NCBI GenBank assembly: GCA_026122225.1
Contig: JANEZZ010001905.1
Coordinates: 2,170,001-2,234,000 of the forward strand
DNA length: 64,000 nucleotides
Direction: 5' to 3'
DNA from: Heloderma charlesbogerti
Lineage: Eukaryota; Chordata; Lepidosauria; Squamata; Helodermatidae
Part shown: positions 52,141-62,804 of the stretch, piece after piece
How the letters are laid out: the number at the start of each line of letters is the position of its first letter
Position numbering within the stretch: the first letter of the stretch is position 1
Position numbers and translations under genes: made by a program
The notes under the pieces: model-generated
What the model saw: the letters and a program-made list of their open reading frames with translations, nothing else
Databases searched by the model: none
What the model was told of the DNA's origin: nothing

Positions 52141-52212
52141 CTGCATGCATCCACTCACAATCTACCCACTATCTAATTCAGTGGCACCTCACTCACTTTG
52201 GGAAGTGTCAGT

Positions 52213-52305
52213 AGGAACATAGGAAGTTGCCTTACACTGCCTGGGACTCCCCCCCCCCATTTAAATCACATGCTCTGCCATGCAGTAACTGGCCCTTTCT
52301 GGGCC
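52213..52305 (-). mobile_element. SINE fragment, tail and head joined (antisense)
   Basis: GGAACATAGGAAGTTGCCTTAC then, after a C-run, ACATGCTCTGCCATGCAGTA. The middle of the SINE seen at 52389 is missing. Confidence 0.6.
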
Positions 52306-52388
52306 TGGGGTTCTATTTTCATCACCCCTCTCACCCCAGCGTGGGTGAAACAGGCATAACTGTGACAGCAGTGTTCCTCTGCGGGATA

Positions 52389-52590
52389 TAGGAACATCAA
52401 AAGCTGCCTTATACTGAGCCAGACCCTTGATCCATCTAGCCCAGTATTGTCAACACTGACTGGCAGCCATGGCTCTCGGGGGATTCAGACAGGAGTTTCC
52501 CCAGTCCAACCTGAAGATGCTGGGGACTGAGCCAGGGACCTCCCACATGCAAAGCTGGGGCTCTACCCCTGGGCCACGGCCTTTCTCCAC
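52389..52590 (-). mobile_element. tRNA-type SINE (antisense)
   Basis: ATAGGAACATCAAAAGCTGCC, CTTGATCCATCTAGCCCAG, then GGGACTGAGCCAGGGACCTCC (B-box region reversed) and GCTCTACCCCTGGGCCACGG (A-box region reversed). Confidence 0.78.
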
Positions 52591-52594
52591 AGTC

Positions 52595-53290
52595 CACAGC
52601 TGTACTACCCCAGCCTTCTCCTGATAGGGCTGATGGCAGCTGACCTTTCTGAGGCTTAGACTGAGCTGAACCATACAGTTGAAACCAGCATGTGGTATAG
52701 CCCTTCCTGGAACTGTACCACTTCAGAATGCAGATGGGAGTATCACCTCATTGCATCCTTTCCCTTGTCAAGATTTCCCAGCCTCAATTGGTATCTTTGT
52801 GGAGGGGGTGGGGGTGGGGTGGGAGGTCATGCCTCTTTCCATGGTTCTTCTAATCTGATCCTGTCTTGATCCAAGACCAAACTTGGCCCTGCCTCACCCA
52901 CCAGCAGCTTGGCTCTTTGTTCACACTCCAAGCTTGCTCATACTGTATGCAGAATGATGAGCAGTTCAAGTGTATGTTAGGACTGAGATGAAGCAAGGGG
53001 GCTCTTTTGGCCACACATTTTGCCCCCACAGAAAAGGGGCCCCATTTCAGCAGTGCTACAGAGGCACATTAATGGGCCAAAAGCATTCAGGCACCTGCAG
53101 TACAATCCTTGCCAGCTCTCGTCAAGCAAGAGGGAAAGGACCAGGCACGTAGCAGATGGTCTCCTTCCAATGATCACTGCTCCATGTTATGGCTTCTTTT
53201 TATTTTACCACTGTTGTTGTAAGTTGTAATTTAGTGTTATATTATATATGTATTTGAACAGTGATTTTTAATATTTTTTCCCATGTAAAC
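52595..53290. other. intronic stretch without recognised gene
   Basis: No coding signal. A GGGGGTGGGGGTGGGGTGGG run at 52804-52823. TATATTATATATGTATTTG at 53239-53257 resembles an L2 3' UTR piece. Confidence 0.3.
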
Positions 53291-53296
53291 TGCTTA

Positions 53297-53462
53297 GAGC
53301 AACCTGGGGCCCTGCAAATGTTTTCGACTACAACTCCCAGAAGTCCCTGCAAATGTTTTTGACTACAACTCCCAGAAGCCCCAGCCAGCATCGCCAATTG
53401 TCAGAGATTCTAGGAATTGCAATCCAGAAGATCTGGAGGGCACCAGGTTGCCTAACCTTGGC
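53297..53462. mobile_element. palindromic MITE with an internal tandem duplication
   Basis: Left arm CCTGCAAATGTTTTCGACTACA, AACTCCCAGAAG is repeated at once (CCTGCAAATGTTTTTGACTACA, AACTCCCAGAAG): two adjacent 37-bp units at about 53311-53384. Right arm: CTAGGAATTGCAATCC, GGAGGGCACCAGGTTGCC. Confidence 0.82.
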
Positions 53463-53486
53463 TTGGAGATTTTATTCTATTAAGGC

Positions 53487-53622
53487 AGGGGTGGGCAACT
53501 GGTGGCCCTCCAGATGTTTTGGCCTACAATTCCCATCAGCCCTAGGCAGCAGAGCCAAATGTGAGGGCTGGTGGGAGTTGTAGGCCAAAACATCTGGAGG
53601 GACACAAGCTGCCCACCCCTGT
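53487..53622. mobile_element. palindromic MITE, GGGGTGGGCAACTGG end type
   Basis: GGGGTGGGCAACTGGTGGCC, CTCCAGATGTTTTGGCCTACA, then the complement GTAGGCCAAAACATCTGGAG and CTGCCCACCCCTG. A different terminal sequence from its neighbour but the same arm wording. Confidence 0.85.
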
Positions 53623-53689
53623 ATTACATGGTACACAAGTACGACAAATAAATCAATAATAAAGCAGCTGTAGCAGACACCATTATTTA

Positions 53690-53912
53690 CTCATTTGTTA
53701 TGTTTATATCCCACCTTTTCCTCCAAGGAGCCCAAGGTGGCGTGCGTGATCCTCCTCCTCCCCACTGTATCCTTACAACAACCCTGTGAGGTGGGTCAGG
53801 CTGAGAGTCAGTGACTGGCCCAAAGTCATTCAGTGAGCTTCATGGCCAAGCTGGGACTTGAACCCGGGACTCCCAGGTCCAGCACTCTAACCACTACACC
53901 ACACTGCCTTAA
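53690..53912 (-). mobile_element. MIR-like tRNA-derived SINE (antisense, near full length)
   Basis: On the minus strand: GCAGTGTGGTGTAGTGGTTAGAG (A-box), CCGGGTTCAAGTCCCAGC (B-box), then GGCCAGTCACTGACTCTCAG, CACCTCACAGGGTTGTTGT and a tail to GTGGGATATAAAC. Well preserved. Confidence 0.88.
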
Positions 53913-53914
53913 TC

Positions 53915-54915
53915 GAGCCAATCAGTGGTGTGAGGCCCAGTTCAGTCCGTTCCTCCTGCCTTGGGAAGTGCTTTGCCAAGAGCAGGCAAAGGAGCACAAT
54001 TTTTGCAGCCAACAACTAATCCCCCTGCCCCCCGGCAAGTACCGGACTTTGTGCTGCAGCATTATGTTCCAAGCACCCACAATTTCTGCTGTTTTGGGAA
54101 GAAGGGGCCTGAATCTTGAAAAAGACTGCTTTGTTTTGGGCTTGCAGAACAGCAGAAAAGCAAGTTTCTTTAGGATACTGAAGCCTAGCATGTCCCAAGT
54201 GAAGCTGCAGACCTCTTGCAGGTATCTTTCCAGCCAGCCGCTGTGTTCTGATGGTTTTAATTCCTCTGTATTAACACTTCCAAATTTCAGATCTTGCCTC
54301 CGGGGACAACAACCACAGAAGCCTCCAGCATAAACTATTTTATGCTGATTTCTAACCTTCCTGGTTAAGCCAGACAGAAGGAAAAGTTAGGCATTCAACA
54401 CCTTTTAAAGCTGTGAGACCCTAAAACCCCAATATTCTGTAAGCGGACATGCCTGCATGACTCCTTGCTCACCTTTGCTTAAGGCCATACCAAAACTCCC
54501 CTGGCTATCTTGCTCACCTGGACCTGTGTTAGCCAGAGATATTTATGTAAAAAAAAAAAAAGTTGATACGTATTTTTTGCATAAATATCTCTGCTGCCAT
54601 AGGTCTTTGCTCACATCACAAAGGAGAAAAGAAGCCATTGTCTTCTTCCTTCTCTCAATGTATCACACCTAAAAATCAATTTTCCAACATCCGATGAGCA
54701 ATCTTGAAGTAAGATCTTTGGCTGTTTTTATGTTAATTACTAAATCCTGGGGGAGATAGACAGAGCAAGCCAAATCTCTGGATTTTAGAGAGGGAAAGAG
54801 GATTCCTTCCATCCAAGTGGGACTCTCACGCTTTATGCTCAGAAGAGCAACCACACCACCACCACCACACACACACACACTTTCCTCTTCTCTGTCTCCT
54901 TTTCTTTTCCTCTTT
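53915..54915. other. intronic stretch without recognised gene
   Basis: Unique-looking. The open frame 53833-54333 is partly SINE and shows no domain. A short (CAC)n/(AC)n run lies at 54852-54879. Confidence 0.3.
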
Positions 54916-54921
54916 CAAAAG

Positions 54922-55280
54922 TAGGGATGTCACGGGAGTCTGGGAACAGGGTGGAGTCCGCCAGACTTCCCCCCGCTTGGTCTCCCAGACTCCAGTCCGC
55001 AGAACGCCATGCTTGCCCAACTCAACATATGCCGAGCTGGGTCAGTGCAGCGGTTGCCACTGGTCCACCAAGCTGCCATTTTTTGCCTAAATCCCCATTT
55101 ACACAAATGGTGACCATAAAGGGGTCACTTACTCAAGACTGCAGGAATAAAAGATTTGCACCTATACTCTTGCATAAATGGCCCCTTTACGGCCATTTGT
55201 GCACCTAACAGGGTCAGGTGGCTGGCAAGAGTCCGGCAAGTGGCACACAGTGCAGACGAGGGTGAGTTCGGCCATCCCTA
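54922..55280 (+). mobile_element. hAT-type MITE, 359 bp, with 8-bp target duplication
   Basis: Starts TAGGGATGTCACGGGAG and ends GTTCGGCCATCCCTA. Flanks TTCAAAAG (54914-54921) and CTCAAAAG (55281-55288) agree at 7 of 8 bases. The interior contains a hairpin of AAATGGTGACCATAAAGGGG-like and CCCCTTTACGGCCATTT words. Only the terminal 8 bp are shared with the palindromic family. Confidence 0.87.
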
Positions 55281-55289
55281 CTCAAAAGA

Positions 55290-56000
55290 GCTTCCTGTTG
55301 CTTTACAAGTCAGCAGATACGGAGAAGTAAATCTCTGCATGATCTTCTATTTTTCTTCTAAGTGGTCCATACTCCAATTATTCTCCTTTTCGCTCTTTTT
55401 CCTAATAGTTCACTCCATTGCAAACTCCAAAAAAACCCTTGGCCTTGGAGGTCCCTGTTGCTCTTTTATGCCTCTCTGTCCACTTTCTTCCAAAACCATT
55501 TGCATTCGCTCTAAACCCCCTTCAAAACTCTCCCACAATCCCCCAAAACAGTCTGTTTCTCTCTCATTAACATTATCCCAGGCTGAAATGTCTTTCTTCC
55601 CCCACTCTCTTCCCCCTTCTCGATGATCAGCTAGTTACACTTACACACACACACACACACACACACACCCCTCGCTAAAAGTTAACATTATGCTCTTTAA
55701 GGCACTTCCATCACCCCTTTTTATCACACACACTATTTTCTATGTAATGCAGTGCACCTAGCTTCACCACTGATTTTTAAATGCTTATCTTTTAAACTTC
55801 TTGGGGTTAATATGCAGTTATAATTCCCCTGAAGTGTGAATTTAATTCATTTTAAAATCCTCTTTAATACAACAAAGACCTTGCCTTTGCAGACTCTAAC
55901 TCTCTTAGATTTGGGGGTTATAAGGTTTTCCTAAGCACCCAGAGTTCAGTGCCAAAAGATCCCTCATGCATGTGTTTGGTTTACATTTGTGTAATACGCA
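55290..56000. other. intronic stretch with (AC)n at 55641-55668
   Basis: T/C-rich to about 55620, then a 14-unit AC microsatellite, then AT-rich DNA without recognised features. Confidence 0.4.
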
Positions 56001-57120
56001 CGTCCATGTAAATTAAAGCATACTTCTTAACAGTTACCTTCTGATGTGTAAACTGAACCCCAGGAAAACTCAGTCCAGTCTGAGTGTACATTCTATATTC
56101 GTCATTGGCTGCTGCACCAAAAGGTTAATACCTGCAGGTAACCACATCATTAAGGAATATTCAGGCACAATTCAGTTGAAGCAAGTGAGAATCTAGCAGA
56201 GGTACCCACAGCCAACCTAAAGTACACTGGGATAAAATTAATGTATTGCCTTTACCCTTTGGTATCATCTAGAGGTAATTCATTATAAGGCTGGAGAAAG
56301 AATTGAATCGGGGGTGGAGGGTGGACTGAGAGAACTGCCGACTTGCAGCACCCAGAAACGGCTGCCAAGCACGGCGATTGCTGTGGATGTGTAAACCGAC
56401 ACCCCCCCAAGCCGAAATTCGTATCTTTAAAATGCAAAGGGTGCCTTTCAATCACGAAGCGCCACACTGATTGACGGGGAATGCTGCTAATAGCTTTGGC
56501 ATTCAAGACCCCGTCATTACAAGTTCAGCTTTTGGGTGCGATAAGTGGCCAGGCCTGACCTGACGCAGGCGATCCGCATTCAGCAAATCAAGGCCTGCCA
56601 GCACCACCCTCCCTGGCCTGCGGGTGTTTAATTTGATATGTTTTTCGTCTTTGTTAGCAGTTCCGGAGCCTTTCGCCAGGGTTGAGAATTGTGCTCTCAG
56701 GGCTCCCAAGAGGGGGGTAAACCTACTGCAAATGAATTCTGGAAGCAATTTTCCACCAGAATTGTTCTCAGGCCACAGAAGAACTACAACCCGCTGATCT
56801 TCCTCATGCTTCCTGCTCAACGCCTGCCACGCGAGCGAAGGAAACCACATCACAGAATCTACTGGGCACGATTGTCGTGGCTTTCTTGGAACAGACACCC
56901 AGGCTGTTGCATTCAAATCGTAAGTCCGGCTTCACTATTTGAACCACCCATTTACTTTCCCTTTGAAGCCCAAATGAAGATGTGTGATACCGTTAGACCC
57001 AACCGATCGGCGGTCAGGAGAAAGGGCCCAGGGAAGGGGAAGAGCATGGCCATCTGGAGGTCCCAGTGGGACTGGATTAGGACCCCAGGTGGGCCTGAGG
57101 CTCTGCACCCTGGCATTAGA
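56000..57120. other. mixed-GC unique region, candidate conserved noncoding DNA
   Basis: No transposon wording from about 56230 to 56990. Moderately GC-rich with scattered CpG. Open frames on opposite strands (56503-56916 minus, 56689-57147 plus) overlap and show no domain, so a gene is not claimed. Confidence 0.25.
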
Positions 57121-57124
57121 GCCA

Positions 57125-57975
57125 CTCATAGAATCTTCCAGTTGTGATGTACCTCAGATATACACGCCTGTACCTGGATAATACCTGGCAGCCCCTCCCA
57201 AGGCTCCTCCATGGCAATCTGGACATGCACATTGTACACTATGGGTTTAGTTGGCGCTACTCTGAACCCCTGGCTCAAGAATCCACTTGATTCCCAAAGA
57301 CACAGCATGGAAAGCTGCCATGAATATCGATAAGGCCCTGGATGGCTGCATTGGTACAGAAGGCACCATGAGTATGTACTTTCTCCATTGATTAAATTAA
57401 ACCAAGTGGGTCCCAGAAACTATGGAAACAAGCAAACGCCTCTCTGACTGCTATGCCGCTACCCAGCTGATGAACCTACGAGGGGACCTTTGGATTGGCC
57501 AATCCAGAGTCCTGGTGGGAAATTTGGCCCAAGCCTGAAGCATCCCCACCTCCTAGACAGGTCAATAGGTTTAGGTACCACCTGGTAGTTCTTATAATGG
57601 CCAACCTGAAAAGAAACAGTTCAGGGCGAGGATGCCATGCCCTCACTTGAGGAATTATCCTCTGGGAAGGAGCTAGTACTCCCAGAGATGGCCAACACCA
57701 AGGACCCACCATGGCAGGAGACCTGGGGGAGCCTGGGCCCTCAGGGGTGGTGTCCATGGTTCCGTCCCCATGGGAGGGGAGGAGTTCCGCCTCTGAGGCG
57801 GAGGCTGGGCAACCACCTAGGCCCCAAGAGTGCAGTTGCCTCAAGAGGCAGGCCGATAGGGCTCCTTTAAGGAGAAGGGCTCAGATAGAAAGAAGGACTC
57901 CTCAAGAGGAAGGGACTCCTCAGGAGAAAGGCATGTAACAAACTGCAGCTGAGCCCTGGGTGGGGCTTAGGAAGC
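57125..57975. other. unclassified, possibly LTR- or retroelement-derived
   Basis: Coding-like texture without a recognised domain. From 57880 to 57975 it is rich in AGGA/GAGGA words, with a TATA-like GGAAATATAAGCCTGCAG at 57977-57994 that resembles LTR promoters. No ends found. Confidence 0.3.
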
Positions 57976-57996
57976 TCTGGAAATATAAGCCTGCAG

Positions 57997-58178
57997 TTGT
58001 CAGGGCCCAGCTTCAGTACTGCTGTGGGCCTTGTAGGTTATAGCCAGGATTTGATTAGAAGTAGCCTGGAAGGGCTTGGGCCAGAAACTGAATAGGCCCA
58101 AGCCCTTCCAGGCTACTTCTAATCAAATCCTGGCTATAACCTACAAGGCCCACTGCAGGGCTGAAGCTGGGCCCCGGC
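57997..58178. repeat. long inverted repeat with perfect 59-bp arms
   Basis: The arm 58024-58082 is the exact reverse complement of 58095-58153, separated by a 12-base loop (58083-58094). Similarity continues outward with mismatches (GGGCCCAGCTTCAGTACTGC against the complement of GGGCTGAAGCTGGGCC). Origin unknown: a fold-back of one element, or two inverted copies meeting. Confidence 0.95.
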
Positions 58179-58559
58179 CGCAGTATCAGTCTAGCCACTG
58201 CTGGAAACAATGTGTTCTACCAGCTCCAGTGCCTTGTACCTCTGACCGAGCGCTGTGATTGAACCTTAGCACTACTGATCTTGGACTCTTCCCTCCTGCC
58301 TGGAAAAACTCTGCCTTTTGACTATTGCCTGTTTATCGAGTTGCTTTTGGATTGCCCCTTAATTTAACCTAGCGCTGAACCTGATCCAGCCATAGCAGGA
58401 TAGAGGAGCCCAATGGAGCTGGTGTCCCAGCAGAGCCAATAGATGGGGCCCTTTTCCCCACCTCTCCTCCCACAGCAGCCTGATGGAATGGGTGAGGCCA
58501 ATTTAGTGGCCGAGAGCTCACATTAATCCTCCCCTGGGCCCCCTTCCACCCAAATAGCA

Positions 58560-58790
58560 GCAAATCCATCTGCATTGCGCCTAGCAAGTCCAGCAAATCG
58601 TTATTTTTCTCTTTTCTTCCCGACACGCTTTTTAATTTATGAGAAACCCCTATGGAACCCCAAGAGCAGTGATAAGACAGTTTAAATTCTGCAGCAGGTA
58701 TCAGTTAGCCAAATGAAACGCATTTGTATGATGCCTCTTAATTTGCTTAATTTGGTGTTACTATCCTGCATATGTACATATTTTTCTGCT
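58560..58790. other. AT-rich unique sequence, candidate conserved noncoding element
   Basis: Single-copy texture with TTTTTAATTTATGAG, CATTTGTATGATGCC and TTAATTTGCTTAATTTGG words. No repeat wording. Candidate only. Confidence 0.25.
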
Positions 58791-58794
58791 TCTG

Positions 58795-59325
58795 CCGGGT
58801 CTTGGGCAGGAGCAATGAGGTACAGAGGGGTCTGAAGCCCCATCCCTGGCTGCTGGGACCCTTATTCAGACACTCCCCCGGCTTCTAGGAGTGCTAGAGA
58901 CATCACCCACACACTTTTGATCTTTCTCACCATAAGAGCTAGGAACTTGATTTCTCAAGCGGGAGCTGAATTTGAATGCCCAATATCCTATGGTTTTTTT
59001 CCCCCCATACTTCTAAGGACATGCAGAAGACACAGTACTTGCTGGTCTCCCTAGAAGGCCACTTGCTCCTGATTGACCAGGCCTACTTGCTAGTCATTAC
59101 CCTTCTAAACACCCACAAAATTCTTCTCTAAACACAACTATCTATCAACACGGTCTTAACGTGCTTGAATTCCAACAGCAGCTGGAATCTTGTCCAAGAC
59201 CAGAGACCAACTGCAGAGGGAAAGAGAAAAAGAAAGATCTACTAGCTCCTTGAGGCATGCAGTGCTGTGAGACACATTTGATGTAATAGTCATATGATTA
59301 ACAAACTGTCATATCAAACTTTTTC
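58795..59325. other. intronic stretch without recognised gene
   Basis: No coding or repeat signal noticed. Confidence 0.25.
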
Positions 59326-59331
59326 AGCAAA

Positions 59332-59379
59332 GTGACACGCCGTATTTTTATAACTGTGACACGCCGTATTTTTATAACT
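59332..59379. repeat. exact tandem duplication, 2 x 24 bp
   Basis: GTGACACGCCGTATTTTTAT plus AACT occurs twice without a gap and without a mismatch. Confidence 0.97.
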
Positions 59380-59497
59380 GACATTTTGATTCATTACTGT
59401 AAATAGCAACTAATGTTCAATATTGTGACAAAGAACAGAGTGCTTGAATTTCATGCTCTGTATCATTTAGGATTCACCAGATTTCGTTCATATATAT

Positions 59498-59499
<2 letters not shown>

Positions 59500-59572
<73 letters not shown>
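59500..59572. repeat. (GT)n(AT)n compound microsatellite
   Basis: About 22 GT units from 59500 followed by about 13 AT units. Confidence 0.95.
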
Positions 59573-59574
<2 letters not shown>

Positions 59575-59754
59575 GAGGGAGGGAGGCAGGCGTCTTAAAT
59601 TCGAATGTGGAGGAGGATTATACAATGCAAGAACCTTGCCGCTTTGAAAACTGCACATGTCGTCAACGGGCTTCCCAGCTGTACTGAAAATCAGCTACCC
59701 AAAAAGAACTTTAAAGCCACCATTTTTTACACAGACACAGGATGTACAAGAATT

Positions 59755-60060
59755 TGTTTCTGTTCACAATCCTGAACATGAGCAGGAGTGGTTTGGGTTT
59801 GTTTGTTTGTTTGTTTGTAGAAATGTTCACAAATGCCTGAATTCACAACCATGTTCGTGCACTTTGAAATGTGCATTTCCCCCCAAATATGCATTTTCAC
59901 ACTGTAGTCAACAAGGGAGAAAGTATACACTTTTGAAAAATATGCATGGAAATGTGCACTTCCCCCATCTGAAATGCACACTTCGCAAATGTGTTGAAAA
60001 ACAGGCCTAAAACAAAAATGGGAGTGAGCCGAAACAGGTTTCAAAGTGTTTTCTGGAGAA
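59755..60060 (-). mobile_element. hAT-like MITE of the TGTGCA family
   Basis: GTTCACAATCCTGAACATGAG, GTGCACTTTGAAATGTGCAT, ACACTTTTGAAAAATATGC, TCTGAAATGCACACTTCGC. A (GTTT)n run lies at 59801-59818. Confidence 0.55.
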
Positions 60061-60094
60061 TTTAGATTACCTCAAAAATCACTAGTTCTCCCAT

Positions 60095-60183
60095 CAGATG
60101 CTCTGACTTGGATTCCTGCATTGAGCGGGGGGTTGGAATTGATAGTCTTGTAGGCCCCTTCCAACCCTACTATTCTATGATTC
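60095..60183 (+). mobile_element. CR1 3' tail
   Basis: GATGCTCTGACTTGGATTCC, TGCATTGAGCGGGGGGTTGG, CTTGTAGGCCCCTTCCAACC, ending ATTCTATGATTCC. Same tail as 14470-14568. Confidence 0.9.
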
Positions 60184-60189
60184 CTAATG

Positions 60190-61385
60190 TGCTCTCGCAC
60201 GCATGCGCGCACATGCACACATACACAAGCATTCAGAGGATGGGGACAGATCCTTTTTTAAAGTGAGTTAGAAGTAGTTTCACGGAAGCATCTCATGCTG
60301 ATGGCTGCTGATTCCAATCCACCATGCCACTGGTCAAACAGGTTTTGCAGGTCTCTGAAAAAAGTAGGAGAACCTGGTTTACCAGAGGCAAGACTGGGAT
60401 GAGCATATGCACTATGGACTGAGATCCCTCTTGCAAATCACCTTCAACTCTCTTCGAACACACACAGAGCGAGAGAGAGCCACCATCTGTTCCCAGCCCA
60501 GGTTTCTGGCGTTTGTTGGCATGTATATATACATTACAACAAATTTCCAAATCTGGTGAATGCTGATCATCTCAGAGGAATTTTGTGAGTGTCTGAGGAT
60601 CTATATGGAGCAAGACATTTTCCATTTGACAAACCCACACCCCCAATGGGCGCTGCAGGTTTACCATCAACATCTGCTGAAGTATCTGTGAGATTTGGGG
60701 ACATTCCCCAAGTCTGACAATGGCAGCTCCGAATCAACCCCTCACCCTCCTTGATGGAAGGCTTGAAGTCTTCCCTACTTGGTGATGGAGACAAAGCAAA
60801 ACGAGCAGCACCGCAGCCAGGGAGCGAAAAGCAGCAGGAGAGGCGACTCTGAAGCTCACACCCTAATTAGCCGTGCCATCATCAGCAACTTCATACACTG
60901 ATAATTAATACTTCACATGTACATGGCACCTATGAATGTTCAAAGCACTTCACATGCACTGACTTGGTTTGAACTTAATGCTAAACTGAGATATATTTGA
61001 TGAAGAGCAGTATAGAAACACCTTGAATAAATTAAAACAAAACCAAACTCTGGTTTAGCATGACATGAAGACCCTAGGGCTCCTCCAATCCCCCCTGCCC
61101 TACTCCTCTGGCATAGCCATGTGCAAGACCACAAGCTTTTTGCTTTCATTTTCAGGTACCTGGTGTCTTATGTTCCAACGTGGAACTATGGTTAATCTTA
61201 ACTGTAGTTTAGGAAATCAAGCCAGGATCAGAAGCCACAGTTTTAAGTTAGCTTGTTTCCCAAAACCTAAGACTACCCACAGTTTGTCCAGGTTTGGACA
61301 TCATGGCAAATGTCAAACACCTCTCCTCTCCCTCCTCCTTGCAGCTGCACCAGAGTTGGAGAGGGGAGTGGGGAGTTCACAAGTC
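60190..61385. other. intronic stretch without recognised gene
   Basis: Short CACGCATGCGCGCACATGC run at 60197. Otherwise unique-looking, with no domain in any frame. Confidence 0.3.
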
Positions 61386-61390
61386 CAAGG

Positions 61391-61943
61391 TGTCAGGGTG
61401 GAAACTGAGCCAATAGAGCCCCAGAGCAGTTCTGATTCTGAGGAGGAACAGCAATCCGTGGGAGAGGAGCATGCTCATCTCTCACAGGCACAGCAGCTGG
61501 CAGAGATTCCTCCTGCCAGCATTCCTGGGATAGTGACCCTGGCAGCGAGAGAGCACAGGAGGGGGGCTTGCTGGACGCTCGGTGCAGACGCAGGGAGCGA
61601 CGACAGATGGAAGGCGCGGAAAGGAGGTGTAGCGCTCGTTTGGCGCGCAAGCAACGGTCCCGTCCCAAGGACCTCAGGGAAAGATGGAGGATCTCTCCCT
61701 AGCCCATTAAGTTCAGAGCCTTCCCGCGGTTCTCCTTCAAATGGGGACCAACTGCCTTACCTGGAGCTTAGGCTGCTCTGCTATCTCTCCCCGGTGCTGT
61801 TCCTTGCTTAGTCGCTAGTGATTAGTATCTGAAAGGGTCATAAAGTAATAAAGGAATAAAGCCTCAGAAAGAATTCCTCGTCGTCTGTGTCCTGAGTTGG
61901 CTATTGGTGGGGACTGCAAGAGGCAGCTGGGGCGTTCCTGACA
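61391..61943 (+). mobile_element. solo LTR with perfect 5-bp target duplication (copy 3)
   Basis: TGTCAGGGTGGAAACTGAGC to GGGGCGTTCCTGACA, 553 bp, flanked by CAAGG on both sides (61386-61390, 61944-61948). AGGAATAAAGCC near 61851 is a plausible polyadenylation signal. The 5' half is open from the LTR start (SSSDSEEEQQS). The Arg-rich segment (DARCRRRERR, ARLARKQR) is in another frame by an indel but ends at the same SP-stop as its siblings. No internal retroelement region in the window. Confidence 0.92.
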
Positions 61944-61949
61944 CAAGGC

Positions 61950-62400
61950 TCATTTACCATGGTTACTCATTAACCATAGTTTAGCAGTATGTCCAAATGC
62001 AGCCACCATACATGATCTTGTTGAAATCTTTATAACGGGGTGGGCAAGATGTGGCCCACGGCCGCATGCACCACCCCTCACCCATGCTCCTCTGCTGCCA
62101 TGGCCAGTGAGTATTCTTCTGTGAGAGCAGCAAAAACCAAACTAATCCTGTCGTGAAACAAGGCATGCTGGGAGTCTGCACCTCATTTCCAAGCAGAATT
62201 GCACTTCCAGGAAGCTCCCAGGAGTGTGATTCTGCTTGTGCATAAAGCTGTCCATGCACTTTGTTTCACTGCCACCACCCTGGCAAATCTGATGGTAGGG
62301 GTGTGGTGTAGCCCCCACCCTTGCTTTACAATGAGCCTGTAAGGTAGGCCAATATTATGACCAGCCCTATAATGCAAATGGGATGCTGAGGTCGGTCACT
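61950..62400. other. intronic stretch without recognised gene
   Basis: GGGGTGGGCAAGATGTGGCCC at 62037 is the start of a MITE like that at 15346 (gtgcaacctgtggcccg type), otherwise nothing recognised. Confidence 0.3.
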
Positions 62401-62407
62401 CCCCTAA

Positions 62408-62628
62408 GACATCAGCATGTAAGAAGAGTGATGCTGGATCAGATCAAGGGTTCACCTGGTCCAGAGTTCTGTTCACACAGTGGCCAACCAGCTTCCCACA
62501 GGAAGCCCACAAGGAGGACACGAGTGCAACAGCACCCTCCCGCCCATGTTCCCCAGCAACTGGTGTACACAGGCATACTCCCTCTGATACTAGAGGTAGC
62601 ATATAGCCATCAGGTCTAGCAGCCATTC
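62408..62628 (-). mobile_element. CR1-type 3' end (antisense)
   Basis: TGTAAGAAGAGTGATGCTGG, CAGAGTTCTGTTCACACAGTG, CACAAGGAGGACACGAGTGC, CCCATGTTCCCCAGCAACTG, GCATATAGCCATCAGGTC. Confidence 0.87.
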
Positions 62629-62804
62629 ATAGCTTTGAAGCCCACCTAGTGAGTTTGTGGTATTGTGAGTTTGAATGAGGGACTTCTTTCTCCGTCCTGC
62701 TACATCAACCTGGTCTGTTCATACACTTTCTCCTTGGTGCCACCCCCAAGGCTCAACCAGCTGACTTTCCTTCTTCCCACTTGCAAATGCCTTTTCTTCC
62801 TGCA

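Noticed and set aside
56503..57147. Pair of overlapping 137- and 152-codon frames on opposite strands
   Set aside because: Mutual shadows in a GC-richer stretch; neither shows a domain or splice signals.
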